A DNA stretch of 64,000 nucleotides, taken from the NCBI GenBank assembly GCA_944989445.1, contig CALYLW010000053.1:1841817-1905816 (forward strand). The letters are read 5' to 3'. The notes beneath the pieces were generated by a model that saw only the letters and a program-made list of their open reading frames with translations, was not told where the DNA came from and ran no database searches. Shown here in pieces: positions 52,701-63,895 of this stretch (position 1 is its first letter; each line of letters opens with the position of its first letter). Position numbers and translations under genes: made by a program. The stretch comes from Ampullaceana balthica. Its lineage: Eukaryota; Mollusca; Gastropoda; Lymnaeidae.

Positions 52701-55248
52701 TTGATCATAACCAAAATATGGTTTCAGTGTATGTCCGCCCCTCTACAGCTTTTGACATCTAATATGTCAGAGCCATGTCTCCGGTCAATAAGGACATGAT
52801 CTATTTGATTACGAGTAAATCCATCTGGAGATATCCATGTCGCTTTGTGTATTTGCTTATGCTGGAAAATTGTGCTACTGATTGTCATTCCTTTACTGAT
52901 GGCAAAGTCTATATGTCGCATTCCGTTGTCATTGCTCTCATCATGTAGACTTTCCTTTCCGATTGTTGGTCTATAGACTATTTCTTTCCCAATTTTTGCA
53001 TTGAAATCACCAAGGACTATTTTCGTATCATGGCGGGGTGCCTCATCAAATACTCTTTCCAGTGTTTCATAGAAAGTTTCCTTTATGTTTTAATCTGTAT
53101 CTTCCGTTGGAGCATGTGCACAGATTAACGTGATGTTAAACATTTTCCCTCTTATCCTTATGCAGCATAGTCTTTCGTTCACTGGTTTAAACCCAATGAT
53201 TGCCTTCACTGCCTCTCCTTTTACTTCAAATCCTGTACCTAAAGTGTTTGAGTTGTTTCCACTATAGAATATCGTATACTCCTTAGTCTTTAGGATATCC
53301 GAGTCTCTCCATCTTATCTCCTGTAGTGCTGCAATCACGATTCTATATCTTAACAATTCATCATTGAGGCGGGCCAGGGCACCTGCTCTGTATAAGCTTA
53401 GTACATTCCATGTGGCTATTTGTATCTCATGTTTGTGGACAGGCATGGGTCGTAATCCAGTGTAATCAGTCCGAATTTCATTTTGTGGTTTTGTTTTCGT
53501 AACAGTATTTTTTAACGTGACAGGGTTGCTAGCCCTGCGCACAACCATCTGGGGGGTTTCCCCTCACAGCTCAATTGGTAGCTGCCTTTGTTTGGGTCGG
53601 GTCCCTAGCCTTTGTGTATCCCTCCACTTCCTACAAGGCAGTAGGGCTAATTTTGGTCCACCCTGGGTATTTTATTTCCCCGGACTGCTTCGAGGGTGTA
53701 AACATCCATACCAGGATGGATGGAAATCTATACAACATCAGCCGTCTCCGGGCGAAGAGAAAAGTGGAAACGGTTTTAATTAGAGAGTTGCTCTTCGCTG
53801 ATGACGCAGCCCTTACCTCACATTCAGAGATAGGTCTCCAACTTTTGGTCGATAAGTTCTCAGAAGCATGCAGGATTTTGGTCTAACGATAAGCCTCAAA
53901 AAGACCAACATTATGAGACAAGGAACAGACTGCCTCCCAGCAATCTCCATTGAGGGAAACACCTTGGATGTCGTCGAGGATTTTACCTACCTTGGCAGTA
54001 ACATCACAAGCACACTCTCCCTGGAAAATGAAATTGAAACCAGAATCGGCAAAGCTGCATCACTAATGGCTAGGTTGAATCAAAGAGTGTGGAACAATGC
54101 GCAGCTCACTGATAGGACGAAAATCACTGTGTACCAGGCCTGCATGCTCAGCACACTCCTCTATGGCAGCGAGTGCTGGACGACCTATGCCAAACAAACA
54201 AAGCCACTCAACAGCTTCCACTTACGATGCTTGCGCAGGATTCTGCACATCAAGTGGCAGGACAAGATCACGAATGTCGAGGTACTCAGAAGGAGTCATA
54301 TGCTGAGCATGCACTCAATCCTGAGCGAGAGGCGCCTGCGGTGGTTGGGACATGTCCGCAGGATGAGCTCGGAGCGCATTCCAAGAGCCTTGCTTTACGG
54401 CGAGCTGGCAACTGGTATGCGGAAGAGAGGACGCCCCTGCTTGCGCTTCAAGGATGTCTGCAAGAAAGACATGACTCTGGCGCAGATAGACCATAAAACG
54501 TGGGAGACTATTGCTGAGGAGCGCACCTCCTGGCGGGCAAAAGTACGCGAGGGCACCCTAGTCGCGGAAGCTTCCCTTGCAGCCAGGAGCGAGGAGAAAA
54601 GGGCCAGGAGAAAGAGGAGGGGGGTGGAGGGGCAGGAGGAAACGCCATCATCCCTTGAGGATGGACGGATGCCATAGAGACCCTCCATATCTTGTGGGCT
54701 TTCCCCTATCAGCCGGCTGGGGAGGCGCTCGATAGAAGATCAGCATTTCCCACAAGAAATTATAAATACTACTAAAGATATTCCTTCAAAGAATTGTGGC
54801 TAGAAACACACCTGCCCTGGAGCCATATCACTAAATTAAATTCCATTCTTAAATTGATTGTGGGCCCTCAAGATATATATGCAGAAGAAAATGCTAATTT
54901 ACTTAACACTAGAGGAGACCTAGCTTTCCTTCTCTATTAGTGTTATATAATGACACGTAACAATGTTGTTTTGACAATTAGCATATAATTAAATAGCATT
55001 CCACTTTTCAATCTAAACATGCCATTAATTATATTAATTATTTAATTTAATTGCACTAAATATTAATACACTTCATATACAGTATTGTATATTATACTTA
55101 GTAATTTAAAATTACAATGTATAATAGAGACATTGCATACTCCATACATATTTATAACAGAATTTATGTATCTTCACAGGCCACTTCAAAACTACTGATT
55201 GGCTATCCAAAAAAACAGAGGGATGAAGTACTTGACTATCTATTTAAA
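49792..55248 (+). CDS. GALC: Galactosylceramidase (GALC), first two coding exons
   Basis: GALC is the lysosomal glycoside hydrolase family 59 enzyme that removes galactose from galactosylceramide. Exon 1, 49792-49923, starts at ATG and encodes 44 residues: a hydrophobic signal segment (about residues 8-24, IASYFFCIVSS), then VDDSFGLGRTYDGIGGLSGG, matching the N-terminus of the mature enzyme family. Exon 2, 55180-55248, encodes ATSKLLIGYPKKQRDEVLDY and LFK, matching the next conserved block. Both exons are in phase 0 with GTAAGA and GTAATA donors, and the acceptor is cttcacag. The 5.3-kb intron 1 is filled by two LINEs. The next expected exon (beginning near PNFGASL in vertebrates) is absent before 64000, so the gene continues past the window. 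Intron 2 begins with only 10 native bases before a Helitron-type end. Confidence 0.87.
50224..50722 (+). mobile_element. Helentron-like non-autonomous element inside LINE
   Basis: Same layout as 44805-45253: TAAATCCCTTATAT at 50224-50237, inverted ATATAAGGGATTTA at 50682-50695 and hairpin 50701-50715. The interruption of the LINE coding order (…YKDPPIVTSI | GRIRWAGHVERM) independently marks the insertion. Flanks are T-rich, fitting the T-T target reported for Helentrons. Confidence 0.68.
50714..52293 (-). pseudogene. LINE reverse transcriptase, frameshifted
   Basis: From 52293 an open stretch of 322 codons covers WAQHFEKLLNG, KNNKAPGIDLISAELIK, NYRGISLLNV, CCFRQNRSTTDHIF, motif A-like LYVDYKTAYDSINR and LRQGDSLSCMLFN. 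After 51325 it is broken; the catalytic LIYADDLAL appears in another frame. 51031-50714 resumes with SSETWTLTRKAENLLNIWER. Non-functional. Confidence 0.85.
52724..53548 (-). pseudogene. LINE endonuclease domain, broken
   Basis: 152 codons from 53548 give EIQIATWNVLSLYRAGALA, AALQEIRWRDSD and ICAHAPTEDTD followed by a stop. The frame resumes with VLGDFNAKIGKE (about 53020), then NGMRHIDFA and GFTRNQIDHVLIDRRHGSD. The order and catalytic landmarks fit the apurinic-type LINE nuclease. Confidence 0.8.
53682..54760 (+). mobile_element. 5'-truncated LINE, same family as 16594
   Basis: Starts abruptly at ctgcttcgagggtgtaaac, within the reverse transcriptase, and runs to the end of the protein (stop after EDGRMP, 54677) plus about 85 bp of 3' UTR. 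It includes LFADDAALTSHSEIGLQLLV and SERRLRWLGHVRRM. A one-base deletion near 53871 (ATGCAGGATTTT versus ATGCAAAGATTTT in the intact copy) splits the frame. It abuts the 5' end of the opposite-strand LINE. Confidence 0.88.
54761..55179 (+). other. GALC intron 1, 3' part
   Basis: AT-rich host intron with no element recognised; ends in the polypyrimidine/acceptor tatcttcacag before exon 2. Confidence 0.4.
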
Positions 55249-56341
55249 GTAATATCAATCTAATATATAAAGATGAAAGTTTGTGTGTTTGTTTGTTTGT
55301 GTGTTTGTTTGTTACCAATGGAAATCCACACCGTTGGACCCAGGATGCTGAAATTTTGCATGGGGCTCTCATTCGACCCTAGACAGGTCGTAGGCTATGT
55401 TTCAACCCCAGGTGACCACCCCTAGGGTAAGGGGGCCCATAATCAGAAAATGTAGAGCCAAATAAAGACAAAATAAATTCTCATTTCGATATTGAACAGC
55501 TTCATGCGGGCATTCAAAACGAGTTCATTTTGGTGCGTTATTTTTTACAATACTTTATTTTTAGCTGTGCGCTTTCAAAAATCTTTTATTTTCAAATTAC
55601 GGTGCGCACCTTTTCGTGTACGCATCTAAAAGTGAGCAGTGTAATTTTATTATAATAACATTCATATTTGTTTTGGCCTTGCGGTACAAAACAGTGGCCT
55701 TTTATACAAATACTTTCTTGATATTATAGATCTGTTAACACTATTTCATTACATTTGTCACACGATGTATGGTATTTATTTTTAAATTAAGAGTTTTATT
55801 ATGTTGTTTCTAATGACTCAAATTTTAATTTAAACAAATACTAATTATGTGAGGGTATTTTATGTGGAAAGAAATTGCCCAAGTCAAAAAATCTTAATCG
55901 TAATTTAGAGGAACTATACGTTTGTTTTTCTTAAAATTTGTTGCGTGTTCTATATTAATTTTTCTTGCTTATTTTACTTGCTCAATCCCTTAAATTTAAT
56001 TATTAAAGTTAATCATCAATGAATATTACATGCATATAAAAGCCTACGACCAATGCTGAGTTTTTTTTATTACATAAGCTCTATAAATTTACAATTTAAA
56101 CCTTTCTACCGGACTTATAAACATAAGCTTATTAAACTCAATACAAGTGAACCTATAAGCAATTAATTAAGTTGGGCGGCGAATTGAATATGCCATGGTC
56201 ATTACGCTGTTGCGGAATAACAAAAGCCATTTTAAAAATAGATGTTTAGTCAAACATAGCCTCTTTTTTTCCTATTTCGTAAATAATTTATTTATTTTTC
56301 AGAAACTAAATCTGGTGTTTGAAATATAATTTACAAACTAT

Positions 56342-57115
56342 GATGTCCCATCGGGAAACATGGTCCAAAACATACTTGAATTCCTTTTTAAAATTATACC
56401 TATTACATAAAAGCCGCAAATTTAAATCGTATAACATAGAGACAAATATAAAAAAGCATTATATATCATTTCCATATTAAAACACTAATAAATAAAGACT
56501 ATCAAAAAGTATACAATTTATTTTTGGAGCAGTACTGCATTACAAGACTTCATTTTAAGCGCCCGCCTTTAAATTGACTAAAAACGGTGCGAAAATTTTA
56601 TTGCAAGCTTTTTAAATAAGACTGATTTAGTTTCTTCAAACTCTTTTAGAAACTTCATTACATTTACTAATGAAGTTTAAAAAAGAATTTAAAGAAACTA
56701 ACTCAGTCTTATTTAAAAAGCTTGCAATAAAAAAAATGACTTAAAAAGGCATTAATTTAATTTAAAATCCTGCAAACAAACATTTTTCATTGCTATAGAT
56801 TCAACGTATCAAGAGATTACATTCGGAATGAAACTCGTGTAGTCTTTAATGCGCTGATAAAACATAAAAGAAAAAAGGTAAAATGACCCATCGGGAAACA
56901 TGGTCCAAAACATACTTGAATTCCTTTTTAAAATTATACCTATTACATAAAAGCCGTAAATTTAAAACGTAAAACATAGAGACAAATATATAAAAGCATT
57001 ATATATCATTTCCATATTAAAACACTAATTAATAAAAACTATAAACAAGTATAAAATTTATTTTTGGAGCAGTACTGCATTATAAGACTTCATTTTAAGC
57101 GCCCACCTTTAAATC
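56342..57115. repeat. Direct repeats of about 234 bp, 540 bp apart
   Basis: 56342-56575 and 56882-57115 share cccatcgggaaacatggtcc through cttcattttaagcgccc with few differences. Between them lies the palindrome at 56596-56733. Confidence 0.85.
56596..56733. repeat. Palindrome, arms about 65 bp with 7-bp loop
   Basis: Arm 56596-56660 (ttttattgcaagctttttaa, ataagactga...) and arm 56668-56733 are near-perfect reverse complements around catttac. A strong hairpin in single-stranded DNA or RNA. Confidence 0.85.
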
Positions 57116-58212
57116 AACTTTCATTGACTAAAAATTGACTATAATTTTTTCACTTTTGTCCCTTTCTACAAAACGGTCCCATTTAGCGATGGATTCCAAA
57201 ATCTTATATGTTGCTGTTTCACCAAGGGATTCAATTCTTTTTTGATTCCCGTTTTCAGATAAGACATTATATTTTGTAAAAAAAAATTCCTGTTTTTGTT
57301 TCTGGAAATTAGATAAAGGGCGATTTTTACTCATTACTTTTAGTTCAGAGTTCAGTCGTGCTTAATTGTTTTTAGTATGATTCGTAAATTTTACAGACTT
57401 TTAGTCAAATGGGAAGTTGGACCATTAGTGAGAGGGGGCTTAGGCTTTTATTAGTATAGAAAAGAGGAGGGCACTAAATGAAGTTAATCAAGAGAAATAC
57501 AAAAAAATAAGAAGAAAGTAAATCGTTGCATACACATACATACTTAACAAATAACTATTTGAATATTTTCAACAACATAATAAAACTTGCTCATTACTAT
57601 AAACTTACTTATTAAAGTTAAGAATCAATGATCTTGACATGCATATAAAGGCCTAGGACCTATGTTGTCATTTCATGTTTACATAATTTTATGTTTACAT
57701 AAGCTAAACAAATTAACTATTTAAACTTTAGCTAACGAACTTATTAAGAAAGTCATTAAACTTAACACAAGTGAACCTAAAGATCACTAATTCCGTGTAG
57801 TTAGAAGCATAAAAATCTGGGTGGTTGTTAAGTACACTTCCGTGGTGGTAACGAGCAAAAAAAATATTTAAATATCAATTTTCATATAGCCCATATAATG
57901 AAAAAAACGTCTTTGTGCCCCCGGCCCCCCATGACTGAATTGCAACTTTTTTACGCAAATGATCGTCGTGAGAGGCTACTCAACAACTTCCCAAAGTTTC
58001 ATGCTTCTACCTACACGCGAAGTTGGAGAATTCAATTAGTGATGAGTCAGTTTTTTATATAAGAAAAAAACTACATAGCCTATGACCTGTCCCGGGTCAA
58101 ATGAGGGTCCCATGCAAAATTTCAGCACCTAGGTCCAACGGTGTGGCATTCTATGAGTAACACAAACAAACAAAAGAAACAAACAAACAAACTTTCATCT
58201 TTATATATTAGA

Positions 58213-59049
58213 TGGGGTTTTCCCGCTTTGGGAATGTCAATGTTTGACTGTTGCACAGTGAGCACTATTTTGACACATGCTTGGTGTGACGTAGTTTGGT
58301 GTGGGATGACGTCAATAGAGAGATATGCTAGATGGGACGATTTTGTAGCGGAGAGCACGCACAGTGTTGTTATTATTTTGCCTTGAAGGATTTCTTTGTT
58401 CAATTAAAATATTGATTCTTCTGATGGTGTTTTTACTTATTGAGTTGAAGCCTTGTGAGTCATAAAAATCATTAGAACTTGACATTCTTAAGAAGAACAA
58501 ATGAAATTAATCTCTTTAGAATGTGTTTTTTAAGATTTTACAATAACTAACCTTACCTAACCAAACTTGAAGTAGTAAACAAGTTTATATATTAGCCTTT
58601 CTAATACCTTTCAGCCATTTAGTGGTGCTAATAGAATACATTAAATTCATCTGTTCATTGATGTTAAGAAGGATGAATTAAATACATATATTTATTGATC
58701 CGGTGAAGGTTAAATTAAATTAATCTCTTCTGAATATTTTTTTTGGATCTTATAATCAATACAAAATATCACTAAACAAATTATATATCCAAAACTTAAA
58801 TTAACACTTCACCTGTTTTACAAATGTCCAAACACAATTGATGTGTCCGAATTAAACAAATAGTCATGGGGTAGCAAAATTTAAACTAATTTAATAATTT
58901 ACTTATAAGTTACTTATTTATCTAAGTTACTTATAAGTTTATTGATGCTAAAAGGGGGGGGGGAACCTTCAGTATGGTATTTAAGAAGAAAGTTTAACAA
59001 AGGGAAATACTTAAAAGCAGTTGTACACTAAAACAATATATAAGCTATT
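58213..59049. other. Helitron leader or GALC intron, unassigned
   Basis: No coding exon is recognised. A TGACGTCA palindrome occurs near 58308. I looked for the expected third GALC exon here and did not find it. Confidence 0.3.
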
Positions 59050-59076
59050 ATGTTCCTATCTTTCTTCAGAGAAATC

Positions 59077-59660
59077 ATGCCCCCAAAAAGAAAAACTCAA
59101 TTAGGTCGTGTTTCTAAAACGGCAAAGAAGCAAGCGTTACATAGAGAAAATGAAACCAATGAACAAACACAGGCAAGACTTGCTGTTGAGAGAGAAAGAG
59201 TTTCAATCAGAAGAGCTAATGAAACCAGTGAACAAACACAGGCAAGACTTGATGATGAGAGAGAAAGAGGTTCCATAAGAAGAGCTAATGAAACCAGTGA
59301 ACAAACACAGGCAAGACTTGATGATAAGAGAGAAAGAGTTTCAATCAGAAGAGCTAATGAAACCAGTGAACAAACACAGGCAAGACTTGATGATGAGAGA
59401 GAAAGAGTTTCAATCAGAAGAGCTAAAAAAACAGTGAACAAACACAGGCAAGACTTGATGATGAGAGAGAAAGAGTTTCAATCAGAAGAGCTAATGAAAC
59501 CAGTGAACAAACACAGGCAAGACTTGATGATGAGAGAGAAAGAGTTTCAATCAGAAGAGCTAATGAAACCAATAAACAAACACAAGCAAGACTTGATGAA
59601 AAAAGAGTCAGATCTTCAATGAGAAGAGCAAATGAAACAAATTAACAAACCCAAATAAGA
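59077..59660 (+). pseudogene. Helitron N-terminal region with 69-bp (23-residue) repeats
   Basis: Starts MPPKRKTQLGRVSKTAKKQA, basic and probably DNA-binding or nuclear-targeting. It is followed by 23-residue units of the form RRANETSEQTQARLDDERER. At DNA level units begin at 59152, 59221, 59290, 59359, 59428, 59496, 59565 and 59634. A base lost in the fifth unit (about 59430) shifts the frame, yet the DNA repeats continue. Charged helical repeats of this type are seen before the Rep domain in some animal Helitrons (family knowledge). A ttcttcag just before the ATG could be a splice acceptor. Confidence 0.75.
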
Positions 59661-59700
59661 CTTGCAGACCAGAGAAATGGAAATTTAAACAGAAGAAGAA

Positions 59701-61995
59701 ATGAAATGCACGCAAGACCTAAAAGGTGCTGCTCATCAATATGACCCAGATATTCCATACCATCAACATGAAAAGGTCAACATTGGTGAGATGAACTTGA
59801 TCTGCAAGCATTGCAGTGCATTTAAATGGAAAGATGAGCACCCTGGAATGTGCTGTTCAAATGGCAAAGTTAAACTAGAGACTCTGCAACATCCACCTGA
59901 GCCACTTGATCATTTGCTTCAAGGTGTATCTCAAACGTCTAAACGCTTCCTAGCCAACATCAGAAAATACAACTCATGCTTTCAAATGACATCTTTTGGT
60001 GCCAGCAAAGAAATTCGTGAACAAGGATTCATGCCAACATTTAAAGTTCAAGGCCAAATTTATCACAGGGCTGGATCTCTGCTGCCAGCTGAAGGCGAAC
60101 CTCAGTTTCTGCAGATCTATTTCATGGGAGACCAAGCTAGAGAAGTCCAACAAAGATGTGCAAACTTTCCAGACTTGCAACAAAATGTTGTTTTGGAGTT
60201 GCAAGAACTCCTACATGCAAACAATGCCTACCTTCAAATTTTCAAGACAGCTCTAGAAAGAATGCCAACTGATGAATACAAAGTTGTGATACGAGCTGAC
60301 AAAGCACCAAGACATGAACACCAAAGGCGGTTCAATGTACCAACATTTGATGAAGTGGCCATTGTCATGGTAGGAAATGAATTTGACAGACGTGACATTG
60401 TCCTTCAAAAGCGAAACAACCTTCTCCAAAGAGTTGCAGAAACTCATCGCTCTTATGATGCTCTGCAATACCCCCTAATGTTTTGGCAAGGTGAAGATGG
60501 GTACTCCTTTGGCATTCCTCAGACAAACCCAGACACGGGAAACAATGTTTTGGGTAAAAAGGTTACAGCAATGGACTTTTATGCATATCGAATCATGATT
60601 CGCAGTGGTGAAGATAACCATCTCTTGAAATTTAGACAGCTGTTCCATCAATTCATCGTAGATATGTACGCGAAAATTGAAAGTGAACGCTTGCTCTACA
60701 TCCATCTAAATCAAAAGAAGCTGAGAGTTGAAGACTACATTCACCTCAGAGATGCCATTGCAAATGATGCCAATCCAAATGATCTGGGGAAAATGGTTAT
60801 CTTGCCAGCAACATTTACAGGAAGTCCAAGACACATGCATGAGTACACTCAAGATGCTATGACTTATGTCAGAAATTATGGAAGGCCAGATTTGTTTATC
60901 ACCTTTACATGCAATCCACTATGGCAAGAAATTCAGGCTCATCTTTTACCTGGCCAATCAGCAGTGGATCGACATGATTTGGTTGCTAGAGTCTTCAAAC
61001 GAAAACTATCAAAATTAATGGGAGTCATTACAAAAAGTCATGTCTATGGTGAAACGAGATGCTGGATGTACTCAATTGAATGGCAGAAGAGAGGCTTACC
61101 CCATGCACACATCCTAATCTGGCTGATGAAAAAATTACGACCTAATCAAATTGACAATGTAATCTCAGCAGAAATACCAAACTCTACACAAGATAATTTT
61201 TTGTTTGAAATTGTTGTGAAAAATATGCTGCATGGACCCTGTGGAAACTTGAACAGAAACTCTGCTTGCATGGTTGATGGGAAATGCTCAAAAAAATATC
61301 CAAGGAATTTGATACAAGAAACTAAAACTGGTGAAGATGGCTATCCTGTGTACAGACGCCGTAAACCAGGAGATGGTGGTTTTACTGCAAAAATCAAAAT
61401 GAAGGTTGGTTCAACATATCAAGAAATAGAAATGGACAACAGATGGGTGGTTCCCTACACTCCAATTTTGACAAAAATGTTTCAAGCTCACATAAATGTC
61501 GAATCTTGCCAATCTGTCAAGGCCATCAAATACATCTGCAAGTACGTCAATAAAGGAAGTGACCAGGCCGTTTTTGGTCTTGAAGGAAACCAAGAGAATC
61601 CAGATGAGGTGCAAAAATTTCTAATGGGTCGTTACATCAGCAGTAATGAAGCAGTCTGGAGAATTTTGAATTTCCAAATTCATGAACGGTATCCAACAGT
61701 TGTTCACTTGAGTGTTCATCTTGAAAATGGGCAAAGAGTATACTTCAACCAAGAAAATATATATCATCAAATTCTGGAGCCACCAAGAACAACTTTGACA
61801 GCTTTTTTTCAACTGTGCCAACAAGACGACTTTGCAAAAACCATTCTCTATTGTGTGGTTCCAAGGTACTATACTTGGAATGCTTCTCAAAAATTATTTA
61901 AACGCCGAAAACAAGGAGCAGATGTTGAATATCATCCAGGGATAAAATCTTCAGATGCATTGGGACGTGTGTACACACCGTTCACTCCCATCTAA
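59701..61995 (+). pseudogene. Helitron Rep (HUH nuclease) domain
   Basis: 764 open codons. A cysteine/histidine cluster (ICKHCSAFKWKDEHPGMCC) is followed by the Helitron_like_N region with RNYGRPDLFITFTCNP, then the HUH motif GLPHAHILIWL with His468 and His470. The paired tyrosines are in KYICKYVNKG, Tyr611 and Tyr615, which nick and join DNA in rolling-circle transposition. All catalytic residues are present. The frame ends at 61995 because of a shift at about 61960-61990: the conserved continuation (AECFFLRMLLHVVRGPTSY) is in another frame. The N-terminal repeat region is also out of frame with it, so no full protein can be made. Confidence 0.92.
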
Positions 61996-62323
61996 TGCAG
62001 AATGCTTCTTTTTGAGGATGCTACTTCATGTTGTTAGAGGACCAACATCCTACACTGACTTAAAAACTGTTGATGGTCATGTGTGTGCTACATTTAGGGA
62101 AGCTTGCCAAATGCAAGGGCTACTAGAAAACGATCACCATTGGGTCTTGACCATGGAGGAGGCATGTACATCTCAATCACCTACCCGTTTGAGACATCTG
62201 TTTTCAATTTTGCTGACAACATGCTCTGTTTCTAATCCACTTTGCTCTCTGGGATACATTTAAAAACATATTTGAGTGAGGACATTATGTTGCAAACCAA
62301 GAGAGAGAATCAAACACTGCTAA
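61996..62323 (+). pseudogene. Helitron Rep-helicase linker, frameshifted
   Basis: 61955-62263 carries RMLLHVVRGPTSYTDLKTVD and ATFREACQMQGLLENDHHW, the conserved region between Rep and helicase. Further shifts near 62245 and 62330 separate it from the helicase. Confidence 0.8.
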
Positions 62324-63895
62324 TTGAGTTCTCTAATGAGATTTACAACAGGTGTCTTATGTTGTTGGAGGATTTGTGTGTATCAATGTCAGGAAGGAAC
62401 CTTGACCAGTTTTGGGTTACCAACGCCTCAAAGAAATGAAAACAATCTTCAGAATAGTGAAATTCTACGAGAACAAAATTATAACACAAATGAATTGATG
62501 GCCTATGTCTCAGAAAATCAACCACGTTTAGTTGAGGATCAAAGAGCTGCCTACATTCACATCTTAGAACTGGTTACCTCAAAAAAAGGTGGAATCATAT
62601 TCCTTGATGCTCCAGGAGGTACAGGTAAAACATTTGTGATCAATTTGCTCTTGGCTACAATCAGACGAGACAAAGGTATTGCTCTAGCCGTTGCTTCTTC
62701 TGGCATAGCATCAACATTGCTTGCAGGGGGTAGAACAGCTCATTCTGCCTTCAAGTTACCTTTGAACATGAACCATTCTGAGAATGTAACCTGCAACATA
62801 TCAAAAGGATCAGGAAAGGCCAAGGTACTAGAACAGTGTTCTCTCATTGTCTGGGATGAGTGTACAATGTCACACAAGCGAGCTCTTGAAGCCTTGAACA
62901 ACACTCTTCAGGATTTAAAAGGAAACACAAAACTAATGGGAGGAACAGTTGTGGTATTAGCTGGAGATTTTCGACAAACTTTGCCTGTCATTCCAAGGTC
63001 AACACCAAGCGATGAGTTGAATGCCTTCCTCAAAGCTTCAACTCTGTGGAAACAGGTCAAGAAAATGACTCTGACCACCAACATGAGAGTCCATTTACAT
63101 GGAGATAATGCAGCAGGCTACTTCTCACATCAATTGCTTCAACTTGGCGATGGAAAGTGGCAGGTAGACCCAGCATCAGGAACAGTTTCTTTCCCATCAA
63201 ATTTTGCACTGTAGCAAAGTCACTTGAAGAGTTGAAACTTGCCGTTTTTTCCAAACATCCAAGACCAGTTTAAAAATCCTGAGTGGTTGTGCGAAAGGGC
63301 CATTCTTGCTCCAAAGAATTCAAGTGTCAACAGCATCAATTCTCAAATTCACAATTTTCTACCAGGCATTTCAAAAAACTACAAATCTATTGATACGGTT
63401 ACAGATCCGGCCCAAGCTGTTTACTATCCAACAGAATTTTTGAATTCATTAGATCCTCCTGGCATGCCATCACATAACTTGGAACTTAAAATCGGAGCTC
63501 CTATCATACTTCTGAGAAATTTGGATCCCCCTAAACTATGCAATGGAACACGATTGAGCATCAAGCATCTCTTACCTCATGTAATAGAAGCCACAATTTT
63601 GACAGGCTGCGCCAAAGGAGAAGATGTCTTCATCCCAAGAATTCCACTCATACCAACAGATATGCCTTTTGATTTCAAGCGCCTCCAGTTTCCAATCAGG
63701 CTTGCATTTGCCATGTCTATCAACAAGGCACAGGGACAGTCTTTAAAAGTGGCAGGCATTGTACTTGAGGAAGCATGCTTTGCCCACGGACAGCTATATG
63801 TGGCATGTTCTAGAGTTGGGTCACCAACAAATCTTTTCATTTTTGCACCAGACGGAAAAACCAAAAATATAGTCTATCGACAAGCCTTAATATAG
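62324..63895 (+). pseudogene. Helitron Pif1-like helicase domain
   Basis: Superfamily 1B helicase that unwinds DNA during transposition. 62324-63214 has Walker A DAPGGTGKT, SSGIASTLLAGGRTAHSAFK, Walker B LIVWDECTMSHKRAL and VVLAGDFRQTLPVIPR. A shift at about 63214-63239 follows. 63239-63895 finishes the domain with PIILLRNLDPPKLCNGTRL, SINKAQGQSLKVAGIVL and LYVACSRVGSPTNLFIF, then stop TAG. Helicase motifs are well kept despite two or more frameshifts, so inactivation is recent. Confidence 0.92.

Larger units (their letters stand above)
49976..53680 (-). mobile_element. Near full-length APE-type LINE in GALC intron 1
   Basis: Read on the - strand from 53680: a leader, the endonuclease (53548 to about 52700), the reverse transcriptase (52293 to about 50730), a Helentron-like insertion (50224-50722), then the C-terminal tail and 3' end at about 49976 (GRIRWAGHVERM, RWIDDVETDIQPLGVRAWRR, ARALHGL). 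Many frameshifts. It is a different family from the LINEs at 16594 and 53682. Its opposite orientation to GALC is the usual arrangement for tolerated intronic LINEs. Confidence 0.85.
55259..58212. mobile_element. Segment bounded by two inverted Helitron-type 5' ends
   Basis: 55259 begins TCTAATATATAAAGATGAAA with a TGTTTGTT run and then accgttggacccaggatgct. The reverse complement of 58080-58212 begins identically and matches for about 140 bp. Each copy starts TC after an A, as Helitrons do, and there is no common target duplication. So two oppositely oriented elements are likelier than one inverted-repeat transposon. The interior holds the repeats at 56342-57115 and no intact gene. Confidence 0.55.

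Noticed and set aside
55259..58212. Single TIR DNA transposon of 2.95 kb
   Set aside because: Flanks show no target duplication and each end has the A|TC signature of a Helitron; kept only as an alternative.
59097..59441. 114-codon - strand frame with Leu/Ser repeats
   Set aside because: Antisense shadow of the 69-bp Helitron repeats.
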